Assembly: GCF_009730915.1 (NCBI RefSeq)
Contig: NC_052477.1
Location: 1,691,699-1,755,698, forward strand
Source of the DNA: Dioscorea cayenensis subsp. rotundata
Taxonomy: Eukaryota > Streptophyta > Magnoliopsida > Dioscoreales > Dioscoreaceae
Length of the DNA stretch: 64,000 nucleotides
Direction: 5' to 3'
The translations under genes were made by a program, and so were the position numbers. A model generated the notes under the pieces. It saw only the letters and a list, made by a program, of their open reading frames with translations. It was not told the origin of the DNA and did not search any database. Positions 25,901 to 37,065 of this stretch are shown in pieces (position 1 is the stretch's first letter; the number at the start of each line of letters is the position of its first letter).

Positions 25901-28900
25901 ACAATTATTTAGATGAAGTGTGATAAATTTGAAGAGAAAATTAATGATGTTGGTGGTGATGATAATGATGATAGACTTGATGATTTTGATAATAGTCACT
26001 AGATTTTATTTATTCAGGTTAGAACTTAGGACTCAATATATGTATTATATCATGTTATTGCATTTTGTATTGAACATTTGAAAATTATTTTGTTTGTTAT
26101 TATGTATGTTTTATGTCTTCTATAATATTAATCTTTAGGGCATTCTAAAAATTTAAATCATATAGCATGAAAGTTATTTTTCAATTTTTTTAAATAGTGC
26201 GCCTAGTGTCTCTTAATTGCATGCCTACGCCTTGCGCTTTGCTCCTAGGCCTTAGGACTCCGTGTGCCTAGATGCACCTTACGCCTCTGACAATTATGAT
26301 TACAGTATACATGCCCATTTAAGATCCCTTTCTGACTGATACTGTTTTAATTGTTAGAAGTGTTGTTTTGCATGAGTGTGCACGTGCATGTGTGTACGCG
26401 CGCGCGCATGGCCTCATGCTTGTGTGTTTTATATTCTCATTTATATCCTACACATCCCTTTCTTACTGATTCTTTTTTAATTTTTGGGCATTTTTTTTTT
26501 TGTGACAGATGCTTCTTTAATTATTAATAATTATTAGAAATGTAGTGATTTAGAAATATGCGGTGATTTAGTACCATTATTTATCCACTTGCAGGTACCA
26601 CTGGAATTGTAGAATATGCAAACTATGATGACATGAAATATGCGGTATTTAACTTTTATGATGCCTCATAAATTTGTCTTCATTTTTTGTTAGTCATAAT
26701 TTTTTCGTTTTTTATGCTTTCCTAATGGGTGCCTTCTTTGTTTCGCTTCTTTCAACTGTCTGGTTCTGTCTCCATATCTCCAGATCAGGAAACTTGATGA
26801 CTCTGAGTTTCGGAATGCATTTGCTCGGTCATACATAAGAGTATCATCCTTTAACATGTTCTAGCTTTTCTCCTGCTGAATGTATAAGATATGGTACATC
26901 ATATTGTTATTTTTCTTTGTAGGTGAAGGAGTATGATTTCCGGAGAAGCTTGTCTAGAAGCCAGAGCATGAGTCGCTCTTTATCTAGAAGCCCCATCCCT
27001 AAACGTTATCGTAGTTACAGCCGAAGCAGGAGCAGGAGCAGAAGGTCTGACATACTTTTCAATTGTCCCTTTTTTGTTTATATTTTTGCAGCCTTAACAT
27101 GGACAAAGGGATGTACAGCGAGTCGCCAAGAGTGAAGTCATCGCACCGTTCTTTATCAAGGTCTCGCTCAAGATCTGTATCCTCTCGGTCAAGGTATTTA
27201 TTTATTTCCATTTTAAAAATGAGTTTGATCCATCTGTTTTGGGTTATACAATAATTATGTAAGCGTTAATATTCAATGTAAGTGTGCTTGATTGTTTTGT
27301 GTATCACTTAAGTTGTTTCTGATTGCCTGGGGATTCAGGTAAAAGGTTAAAGGTTTTTTTACAGAACTGACTGAACTGTCCAAATTGTGTTCTGTCTCAT
27401 GAGAGTGAAGGTGGGGTTGGGCGAGTAACTAAGTGAAATCTCTTACTCTGATGATATAGGTTTTAATTCATTTAGTGGATGAATTAGATTCTTGTGCATC
27501 TTTTGATATTTGTCATCTTTGAGTAAAGCCTAATGTTTTTAGAAAAAGGCGGGACTTGGGCTCATTATGACTTTCATGCTAGGTGAATATTCTGGCCTTA
27601 TCATTGCTCTGATTATCGTGAAGTTTCAGTTGTTTAGTTACATTCTTTAGGTCAATGAGTGAAATGGTAGATGTTGTTTATGCTGCTGGTTCCTTTTATT
27701 TATTTATTTATTTATTTTTTTGAGTATTTGATGGTTGATTGACAATGAACTTGGTGGCTTTGGCCTTTTTATCAGTTGTGCATCATTCTTTGAAGTTTGA
27801 AAGCTACCTTAGATGGTCTGTAAATAACATAATTTTACCAGTTCAGGTGACCACTGATATCCTGCCAGCATATAGTATTGGCTAAAATAGCATACTTAGG
27901 GGGAAAGAATACTTTCTTTCTTTTATGTAGTTATGCTTCCAAACATTAATTAACCTGGTGTAGCTTGGCATGAGAAGACCAAGAAATTGCAAATAAAAAA
28001 TTTTATGATTAAGCCACTGCAAATACTAATCAGTAACTGTTTGGGATATTGTGATTTTATTTTTCTTTACAAATGGGCTGTGTCTTTCTATCTTTGAATA
28101 ATGTCTTCAAAGAGAGTAAAATGAGCGGGCTTGGTGCTTGGTTTTTATGTTGCAAGTCTTTATAGTTTGGTTTTTTAGCTCTTCTTTGGTTGGAATCTTC
28201 CATTAAGAGTGAATGGGTGATAAGTGATAACTAGGTAAAATCCAGGTTGCTCGTTAATAATTTTCTGTTTTTTGAAAGCTGCCTCTTTTGTCTTCTAGAT
28301 TTGGACTTATGCGGCGATATGGGGATTGCATATTAGGAAGTTGATGGGATTTGGTGCACATATCCACACAATTTGTTCTTTGCGGGAAAGCATCCTGTTT
28401 CATGGATAAGCACTGCTGGATGAAGCCAAAAAGGCTCATTTCTTTGTACCATTTCCTTGTTCCCCAGACTCGTTGAAGTTAATTGGGTGTAGGAATCATT
28501 TATAGGACACGAAAGAAGCAGGAAGGTTGCTCCTGGTGATAGAAACAGGTGCTATAAGTGCATCAATAGGACTCGAGCTGAGGATCCCAATTTGGATTTT
28601 GGTGGGTTGAGTTAAAAAAACAAATATGTGCTTGAAAGTACACATCTGTGTGCTGATACTTCCATGATCATTTCTTTTTTGTTTCATTGTTAGTATTGTT
28701 CTATATCTATATTATGCTTCATGTTTTTAATGCGTGTTGAACACTGTTTTTTCTCTTCTTCCATGTGGTGCCTTTGACGTGGAAGAGGTGACAAGGCTCT
28801 TTGGATCAAAAGTGTTAAAGCAACAGTAAGCATGATGATATGAGTTATTCATTGAGTTATTTTTGTAACTTTTTGCAGATCCAGATCCCGCTCAAGATCC

Positions 28901-29150
28901 CCTGAAACCTCAGTATGTAGACTCTACTGCTTATTTTATCTTTCTTCATCATGATCCATGCAACTGAGCTTTCAGCTGTATGCAGCCCCGGCGTGATAAA
29001 AGACTGAGCGAGAGCCCGAGGAAGCGGAGGAGCCCTAGCAGTAGCAAGAGCCCATCCGGGTCCGGGAAATCTTTAAACGACATTTTTCAATCAATGCACC
29101 AAATGCTCCTTTTAGTTTCTAATATTGCTTGTGTAATTATTGGCAGGTAA
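22980..29150 (+). CDS. SR34: SF2/ASF-type serine/arginine-rich splicing factor
   Basis: Pre-mRNA splicing regulator of the plant SR subfamily (SR34/SR30/SR34A type). Twelve coding exons join in frame to 315 residues: 22980-23066, 23851-23916, 24107-24181, 24254-24365, 24455-24501, 24594-24651, 26595-26644, 26784-26840, 26923-27044, 27119-27193, 28879-28912 and 28986-29150. RRM1 has [20 protein letters not shown] with RNP1-like GYAFIEFED. A glycine-rich linker ([11 protein letters not shown]) leads to RRM2, which carries the subfamily signature SWQDLKDHMR. The C-terminus is an RS domain ([31 protein letters not shown]). Introns 6 and 10 are long (1.9 and 1.7 kb), the kind of layout that goes with alternative splicing in this family. 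The last exon runs to the first in-frame TAA, through a stretch without RS character, so another 3' splice form is possible. Exon 11 and flanking intron are duplicated at 49.1-49.6 kb. Confidence 0.92.
25552..26298. mobile_element. hAT-like non-autonomous transposon in SR intron 6
   Basis: A 747-bp insert bounded by the 8-bp direct repeat ATTACAGT (25544-25551 and 26299-26306). Ends are inverted: CATAGTTGTCAAAGAGGTGC on the left and the complement CATAATTGTCAGAGGCGTAAGG on the right. Eight-base duplications and short imperfect terminal inverted repeats fit the hAT superfamily. The interior has an acidic, GAT-rich remnant (about 25875-26000) that may come from a transposase tail but has no intact frame. 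Confidence 0.75.
26368..26408. repeat. Alternating purine-pyrimidine tract in SR intron 6
   Basis: A run of TG and GC dinucleotides (CATGAGTGTGCACGTGCATG, then TGTGTACGCGCGCGCGCATG). Such alternation can adopt Z-DNA in principle. It sits near the 3' end of the longest SR intron. Confidence 0.5.
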
Positions 29151-29445
29151 AAATGGCCTACCCTGCTCATGGGACTGGACGAGCAACATGTTCAGAAGCA
29201 TGATGGACTTCTGTTTCTGTACACCATTTAGCTAAATCCTTCTTGGTCTTGTTGAAGTTGTTGAAATTGTGGATCTTTAAATTTAGGCTATTGAGATATA
29301 TTATAATTAGCTTTAGATCTCTGTCGTGTTGTGAATTAGGAGTGTTGGTATTACTTCATGAACCATATCTGGTTATCATTGGACACTATGTCACCGAGTT
29401 TGTGTTTGCTTGCTGCTTGCTGCTTGCCTTTCGAGTTTTGATATA

Positions 29446-29708
29446 GGTCAAAATATCAAATTAGTCACTGTATTTTGCATTTTCTGTCTTTTTAGTTCTC
29501 TTAAAATAAAATCTGTCATTTTAGTCTCTGTATTTGCACATTTTTAACTTTTTGGTCCATCCATCTAACAGACGTTGGTTAGGCCGTTTGCTGGCGCTGA
29601 TGTGGCAACATTAACATTAAATTATTCATTAAAAAATTCAGATATGTAAAAAGTATTAATAAAAAAATAAAATGAGGATTCGGATCCTTCAAAGGGATCT
29701 GAATCCAC
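29446..29708. repeat. Left terminal inverted repeat of the MULE
   Basis: Pairs with 34983-35256 on the opposite strand with scattered mismatches and small indels. It includes the palindromic block AGGATTCGGATCC...GGGATCTGAATCC at its inner end. Long inverted repeats like this usually carry the transposase binding sites and promoter. Confidence 0.88.
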
Positions 29709-30688
29709 TATCATCCCTTCCATCTTTGCCCATATCTCTCAAAATCCCTAAATTTGAGCCCCGCCGATCTCCACCCTCGTGATACATTGCCCTGACGATC
29801 TCCCCCACCGATCTCCACCCTCGTGGCCTATTACCTGAGGATCTCCCCTCACCCATCTGGGCTTCTAGCTTGTGTCTTCTCTCGCTAGGTATCTTTGTCG
29901 TCTGTTTCCTTTATGTGAATGGTCTGTCATTTAGGCCTAATCTGGCCAATTTATTTTGTAACTATGGATGGATGTGGATGTGTATATAGATGGTTATGGA
30001 TGTGGTATGGTAGGACCCTCATTTTTTTTTATAAGAGTTATGCTTATGAATTCATGCTTGATGTAGTGTCATGTTGTGGTTGTTTGTACATGTGACAATC
30101 ATAAGCAGGATCACCTTGTACATGTGTAAGCACAGTATAATTATAACCTTGCAATCCATAAATGATGGGTGGGGACCATAATAGATCATGTGGTGAAACT
30201 TAGGAATCTTTGCAAAGCATCTACACTTTTCAAGTTCTGGTTCAATTGTATACATTAATGATGAAAATACCTAATTGGTCCCTTTAATGTTGTTAATGTC
30301 TCCATTCTTCCCTATGATTGCTTCTAGTTTGTTACATCATGCAAGTATAAATTTACACTCTTAGTTGTAGGCTAGCTATTCCCTCTAGCAAGTTAGGGTA
30401 TTACAGGTAAGCATGATTTTTTTCTTGAGTTAGTATTTTCTTGAATTGAGAGTAACTTGTTCCTTTATATTAAGTGTATTTTATTCCTTCCTGATTTAGG
30501 TTTGCTTGAGTTGATAGTTTGAATATGCTATAAGTGGATATGTTATGTATGTGCACATACTTAAAAAATTTGAAAGACAGTAATTTATTCCATTTCTTGA
30601 ATTGTTGTTCTTAACTATAGTTGTTGTTATTGTTGTTCTTTTACTTGGAATTTTGATTGTTTTGCATTTTTTTTCTATTGCAAATAGT

Positions 30689-33600
30689 ATGGCTGCTTGT
30701 GATACTTATCTTATTAACTACCATCATGGAGGGAAATTGGTTAAAGATAGAGATTTTAGATATGACAATGGAACAATGGTGGAATTTGTTGTGGACCCAG
30801 ATAAGCTTTGTTATTGGGACTTAATAGGAGATCTTAAGGAGCTAGGTTATGATATTAAAAAGGTGGTGAATTTATTCTTCATAGACAAGGAGGTTGAATT
30901 GAAGGAGATTTGTGATGATGAGGGGGTGATGGCCTTAGTTGAACAATTGAGGAGTACTTGCAAAGTAGACATCTATGTGGAGTTTTAGATGTTGACCATG
31001 AAAAAACAATGCCAAATGTCCTATTATCTGATTCTGAAAATGATGTTGACTTGGGTTTGGAGAATGACAATGAGAGGGAGTGTTCTGAAGATGATGAGAA
31101 TATGCTGGCAGATGAGCAGATTATTAACTATAGTTCAGATGTTGATGAAGAAAGGGAAAATGCTAGGCATCAAGTCACAAAATATATTAAATTGAGGGAA
31201 ACAATAACTGAGAATGCTGATCTCAGTGATAATGAGGAGGAAGGAAGGACCTCTGAAGGTGGAAAATTTTCTAAGAATGAAGATACATCACAGGCAATTG
31301 ACAGTGGAAAAGTTAGTGGCTATGAATCTGATTACATTGATTCCTCAGATCCCGGAAGTTATTCAGACACTAGTGAGGGTTCTGAAGCAGATGACGCAGT
31401 CAGACACAAATCAAGTAATAGCCTTTTTGATCCTCACAAGCCTATCAAAGATTTTAGAATTGATCTTAGGTTTAAAGAACTGAAAATGTTCAAGAATCAA
31501 CTTGTTGACTTCTCAATGAAGAAGGGATTTCAATTCAAGTATGTAAAAAATGATGGAAAGAGGGTAAGAGCCAGATGTTCTGTAAAGGGTTGTGTTTGGA
31601 TAATTTTGTGTTCATGGTGCAGCACAAAAAAAATGTATGTTGTTAAAAATTATGTCTCTGAACATTCATGCATTCTTGGAACCAGTAAGAACAAAAGAGT
31701 CACAGCTTCTACAGTTGTTAGGAGATTTGGAGATATTATAGCTTCTATGCCTTTTATTAAGCCCAGACATTTAAAGACAATGGTGAGGAAGGAGCTAGGA
31801 GTGTTCATTACTGACAAGGTTTGTAGGAATGCTAAAAGGTTGGCAATTAGGAGGATTGAACAACAGTTTGTAGAAGATTTTGGGGTGTTGAATAATTATG
31901 TAATGGAACTAAAAGAAACAAATCATGGCAGCAATGTAGTGGTTGTATCTGAGAAAAAAAAACCCCAATGGATTATCCATATTTTAGAGGGTATACATAT
32001 GCCTGAATGCTGTTAAAGAAGGTTTTTTTAGTCTGGTTGCGGGGAGGCTTATAGGTGTTGATGGATGCTTCTTAAAAGGAATAATGAAAGGACAGTTGTT
32101 GGTTGCAGTAGGGAGAGATGGGAACAATCACATGTTCCCCATTGCATGGGCAATTGTGGATAAGGAGACCACTGAGACATGGACATGGTTTTTTCAATAC
32201 TTGAGTACAGATCTTTGCATAGGAGAGGGGCTTGGATGGTCACTTGTTAGTGACATGCAAAAGGTATGCAAATTCAATAAAATCCATGTAATTACCAAGC
32301 TATATCAAATTTCATTGTCTAACTTTATTATTATGTTGTAGGGATTGATCCATGCAGTTACAACACTTATGCCATTTATCGAGTATAGAATGTGTGCAAG
32401 ACACATTTATGCACGATGGGGTAAGCAACACCCAGGTAAAGAATTGCAGATTCAGTTCTGGATAATTGCTAGATGCACTTCCCAGCCTGAGATGCGGAAG
32501 CAGTTGGATAGAATGAAAGCTATGAAAGGAGGGGAAATGGCAGTTCAGGATTTGGTAGAGAAGTGGCCTATAAATGGATGGTGCCAGGCATTTTTCAATA
32601 ATGTTGTCAAGTGTGATACAATTGACAATAACATGTGCGAGACTTTCAATGGAGTTCTGGTCGAAGTTAGGAGCAAGCCTGTGATTGCCATGCTGGATGA
32701 AATCAGGAGATATGTCATGAATAGATTAGTTGCAAAAAGAGAACAAGTTGCCAAGTGGAAATCAGATCGTGGACCTAACATTATTGCAAAGATAGAGAAA
32801 GAAATGATCAAATGTGGAAAATGGGAGGTTGAATGGAATGGTGCTGCAAGTCACGAGGTGTGGTGGTATGATCCAGAGCAGCATGTCAGGGAAAGCTATG
32901 ATGTCAAGTTGGCAAGTAAGAGTTGTACTTGTCAGAAATGGGATAAATCTGGTATCCCTTGTCAGCATGCTCTATCTGCAATAGCATACCATGGGGAAGA
33001 TCCTCTTAATTTTGTCTCTAACTGGTTCAAGAGAGAAACTTATCTTAAGTCATATAAATTCAATATTAATCCAGTTAGAAGTAGAATGTTCTGGCCAAGT
33101 AGTGATGAAAGACCATTATTACCATATATACCTAAGAGGATGCCCGGTAGACCAAAAAAGAAGAGGAGGAGAGAACCTATGGAAGGAAAAGGCAACACTA
33201 CTACAAAATTATCTAGGAAAGGCAGAGTCTTCAAGTGTGGAGTTTGTCATCTTTGAAGGAGCACAGAGGAGGGGTTGTCCTAAAACAAATTATGTTGTGA
33301 GTTCTTATTAAATTAGTACCAGCTATGTAATCCTTATTTCATGTTATCTTCTTCATTTCATTCTATTTATGTAGGCCACATCATCTGCCATTGGTGCAAG
33401 TGGTCAGACAGCACAACAAGGTAAGAATAAAAAGGCCAAAGGAAAAGAAAAGGTAGCTGCTACTTCACAAGCAAGGAGGAGTTCTGATGCTAGTTATTTC
33501 ACTGTTTTAAAAGTGAGTGCTACTTGTTAATTTTTTTTTCTTTTTCATTTTAATGAAGAATTGAAATTATTTGTCCTGATGTTTAAGAATTTACACTTGT

Positions 33601-34178
33601 CATATAATTATATGACTAAATGTTCTATTACTTTACACTTGGATTAATGTTACATTGTATTTGAATGCCAAAAGATTTCTGTTGTATACTTGTGAGCCAA
33701 TTATGTTTTAGGATTGATGATTTATGCTAAATGTCCTATATTTGAATGCCAAAAGAGTTCATTAGGCTGGTTGATTGAAATGTTTTGTATGATTGAAATT
33801 GCATAGGTGTTGTTCTTGTACTAAATTTAACTATGTCTATGGGTTACAGTATACTCTCTCAATGTTGTAGGGTGCTTATATTGGAGAATTAATTGTCGGA
33901 AGAGAATTTCCACATGGTTCAAGCTTCATTACTGCTGCAGAATTGGCTGTAAAATTTCTTCTAATTTTGTACTAAAATTTACTTCTAATGAGTACTATGT
34001 ATGTATTTATGTATATATATATTTTTGCTTGTGATGCCAGGCTAGAAGGAATGCAAAGATTAAAACAACCAACAACCAAACTGGAGAAAACTTGATGAGC
34101 TCCACAATAGAAGAAGTTGACTTACCAACACAATGGAACATGACAAGTGATGTGCTTACAGAAGACCCTCAGCCTTGA
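30689..34178 (+). pseudogene. MULE transposase (MuDR family), broken by frameshifts
   Basis: Order of parts: an N-terminal PB1-like segment (MAACDTYLINYHHGGKLVKD, 30689-30985); an acidic linker and DNA-binding region (31003-31990, with CSVKGCVWIILCSW and the EHSC pattern); the MULE catalytic core with GVDGCFLKG, FPIAWAIVDKE and LVSDMQKGL; a SWIM zinc finger (CTCQKWDKSGIPCQHALSAI, about 32926-32985); the basic patch GRPKKKRRR; and a degenerate zinc knuckle (CGVCHLEGAQRRGC). An intron at 32265-32341 joins MQK to GLI. At least three single-base frame changes, near 30980, 31990 and 33255, interrupt the frame, so no full transposase can be made. Further exons at 33375-33511, 33871-33950 and 34041-34178 probably complete the C-terminus. 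Confidence 0.85.
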
Positions 34179-34982
34179 AAGTAGGAACTGCTCAGACTGT
34201 AAGATATTTTGCTTTTTTTGGAGAATGTGTATGCTTGTCTGAGATAGAACTATCTAATACTTGATGACTTCCAATGTTTTGTTCATTAACTGTGATATTG
34301 GAAGATATTCACTCTTAAAACAACTTTAATTGTTGTTGTTATTTTGGTTTCTTATAAGTTTAATATAAGTTTAATTGTTGTTGTTGTTGTTCAGTAACTG
34401 TTGTTAACTCAATGCAAATATGCTTACAGCTTGATAGAATAACCTTTACATTAACATAATTTTCATTGTCCTTTATGCTTACAACATTGTTGAAAATAAA
34501 AACAGGACACAAGGCTTGGATTTTATATATGATGAATTTTGTCTCCACTTGTTCTAAAGCTCAACAACAAACTTCTTTTTCTCTTCTAAATGGCATTGAT
34601 AGAGAAAGAGACATAAAAAACAAAGAAAAAGGAGTGATGCAAGAGAAACAGATAATAATATTTATCTCAACAAGTCTTGGATCTGCATAAAAAAAAATAA
34701 TAATATCAGATAAATATTAGAATATCATCTAAATGGCATACCATACAAAGAAAAAGGAGTGATACAAGAGAAACAGATACCTGACCAAAGAAGCTTTGGG
34801 TGACGCCATGCAGTGGCGGGCAAGGAGAGTTTCGCTATTGTCGGTGTCACGAGGATGGACATGGCGGGCAAGGAGAGTCTTGCTATTGCTGACGTCACGA
34901 GGGTGGAGATCGTCGGTGCCTTTGTCTCGACATTTGTTTGTGATTGGGGTACGCAAAACTAAGGTTGAAGACAAGAGGGGAT

Positions 34983-35256
34983 GATAGTGGATTCAGATCC
35001 CTTTGAAGGGATCCGAATCCTCATTTTATTTTTTTATTAATACTTTTTACATATCTGAATTTTTTTAATGAATAATTTAATGTTAATGTTGCCACATCAG
35101 CGCCAACAAACGGCCTAACCAACGTCTGTTAGATGGAGGGACCAAAAAAAGTTAAAAAAATGTGCAATCTGAGGGGACTAAAAAGGCGATTTTTATTTTA
35201 AGGGGACTAAAAGGATGAAAAACGCAAAATACATGGACTAATTTGATATTTTGACC
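34983..35256. repeat. Right terminal inverted repeat of the MULE
   Basis: Complement of the left repeat, from TGATAGTGGATTCAGATCCC to the end TTTGATATTTTGACC. Beyond its inner edge the shared subterminal motif CACGAGGGTGGAGATC continues at about 34897-34912. Confidence 0.88.
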
Positions 35257-35265
35257 TTTGATATA

Positions 35266-37065
35266 TCTGAGAGCCGGCCTTACGATGAATTCTAATAAGT
35301 TGTTTTTCTGGTCCAAATTAAATAATTATGAAAGTTTTAGAAAATGTTGATTTAATTAGAAAATAAAAATATTAAAAAAAGAGTGCAATTAACACACATG
35401 TCCTTGTATCATGCATTGATTCATTGACTCATGCGCTGATACAATTTGTGCATATATTTAAAGTAGTTGTACAAGTTGCTCTAGAATTTTGAAAATAATT
35501 TTTTTTAAATAGTTTATATTAAATATGTATTATGAATATGAAAGATTTAATGACATTAATTGTCAAGGTATTAAATTAATTTTATATTAAATATTTAATA
35601 AGATTTTTTTTAATGAAACTAGTAATTTTTAGAAAATGAAATTTCTTTCTAAAATTTTGAAAAGTTGAAATTTTTTTCTATATTTTTAAAATTATTTAGC
35701 GTTGTATTAAATGTTGGAAATTATTAAAATAATTATACCTATCAAAATCCTTATAATTATAATTAAGTGAATAGGGTGAATTCAATTAAAAGATATTATT
35801 TATAAAACCTTATGTTATAAATTAATTATTGTTATAAAAAATATTTAATGGAATTAATTTGGTTAAGATCATTACATTAAATTGATTTAACATTAAGTAT
35901 TTAACAACACCTTCCAATTAAAATTGATAATTTTTGAAAAATGAAAATAATTACATTAAATTTCGTTGCTTCAACGGTATATGTGAAAAAATAATAGCAT
36001 TGCAAATTTATAGAAAAACAATTATAGTGGTACATATATAAAACAACCTAAATCTTAATAGTTAATCTCAACAAACTTAGCATGATATACTGGTGAGCAT
36101 TTTTTTAAAATTAAAAAAAAAATGAAAATGGTATACGAATAATTTCATATTTATTAAATTATACATACATAAATGTTAGGTTTATGGGAAGATGGGGAAA
36201 TGGACATTCTATTGTAGAAAAAAAAATTAAAAAATGAAAATAAAGGAAATTAAATGATGGAGGTATTCATATTGAATAAATTTTAATGAAGATAAATAAC
36301 AAATTTTAGGATTAGTTTTCTCTTTCAATACAATTCATGCAATTTCTTTTCTCAGTATAACTTTATTTTTCACAAAAGAATTTTATGCTCGCCTGTGCCT
36401 ATAATGTTACTATTTAGTTTGTCATAGTTTTTTATTTTATTTTATTTTTTTTATGATTTGATTGTCCATTCATTTATTGTTTGGTTGTGTTTATTTTGTT
36501 GTAAATATCATATATGTTTGATATGTTCTTATTTAGATGAATTTGTAAATAGTGAAAAACCAAGTAGCCAAATGTTTTTTAAATCTATTTTATCAAATTT
36601 AAAAGCTTAATAATTGAGTTTTGTATTAATTATATTGTGATAAAAAATGTGTACGGAAATTTTTTTTTTTAGAATTGGTTGAAGGCATACTAATTCAAGC
36701 AGTGATACTTAGAATCGTAAGACTTTAGGAATGTTTGATTCAAATTCCGCATAAATTATCGGTTTGACTTTTGTTGGAATAGATTTTGATGTAAGTGATT
36801 ATTAAAAAATAAAAATAAAAACTATGCTTAACATCACTTAGTTTATTTCTCTATATATTTCTTTAATCTTAATCAAAGAAACTTACATTTCGATTTTTTT
36901 ACTTATTGTTACTAGTTGGTGCATAAGATAATAGGCTTTACGCCCTTTATGGAGGAGTCTGGCTTAGTTGAATAGAATTGCACGTGCTTACTTCAACATT
37001 GATTTTATACTAACAAATTTAATGCAAATGCTATATAGCTAGGATATTTATAGGTATGTTTCATA
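35266..37065. other. AT-rich spacer
   Basis: Very AT-rich sequence with no supported gene. The only structured part is the SINE-like remnant at 36685-36830. Confidence 0.5.
36685..36830 (+). repeat. SINE-like remnant
   Basis: TTTGATTCAAATTCC at about 36735-36749 matches a pol III B box (GTTCAAATCC type). An A-box-like AGCAGTGATACTT lies about 40 bp upstream, and the copy ends in an A-rich tail. This is a pattern match only; no duplication of the target site is visible. Confidence 0.35.

Larger units (their letters stand above)
29446..35256 (+). mobile_element. Mutator-like element (MULE), 5.8 kb, with 9-bp target duplication
   Basis: Complete DNA transposon. Both ends begin GGTCAAAATATCAAATTAGT (right end on the complement), and the flanks carry a perfect 9-bp duplication TTTGATATA at 29437-29445 and 35257-35265, as expected for Mutator elements. 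The terminal inverted repeats are about 260-280 bp. Inside are a decayed transposase gene on the plus strand and subterminal copies of GATCTCCACCCTCGTG. The insertion is about 300 bp beyond the SR stop codon, so it is in or just after that gene's 3' UTR. The perfect duplication suggests a fairly recent insertion, while the coding frame is already broken. Confidence 0.93.
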
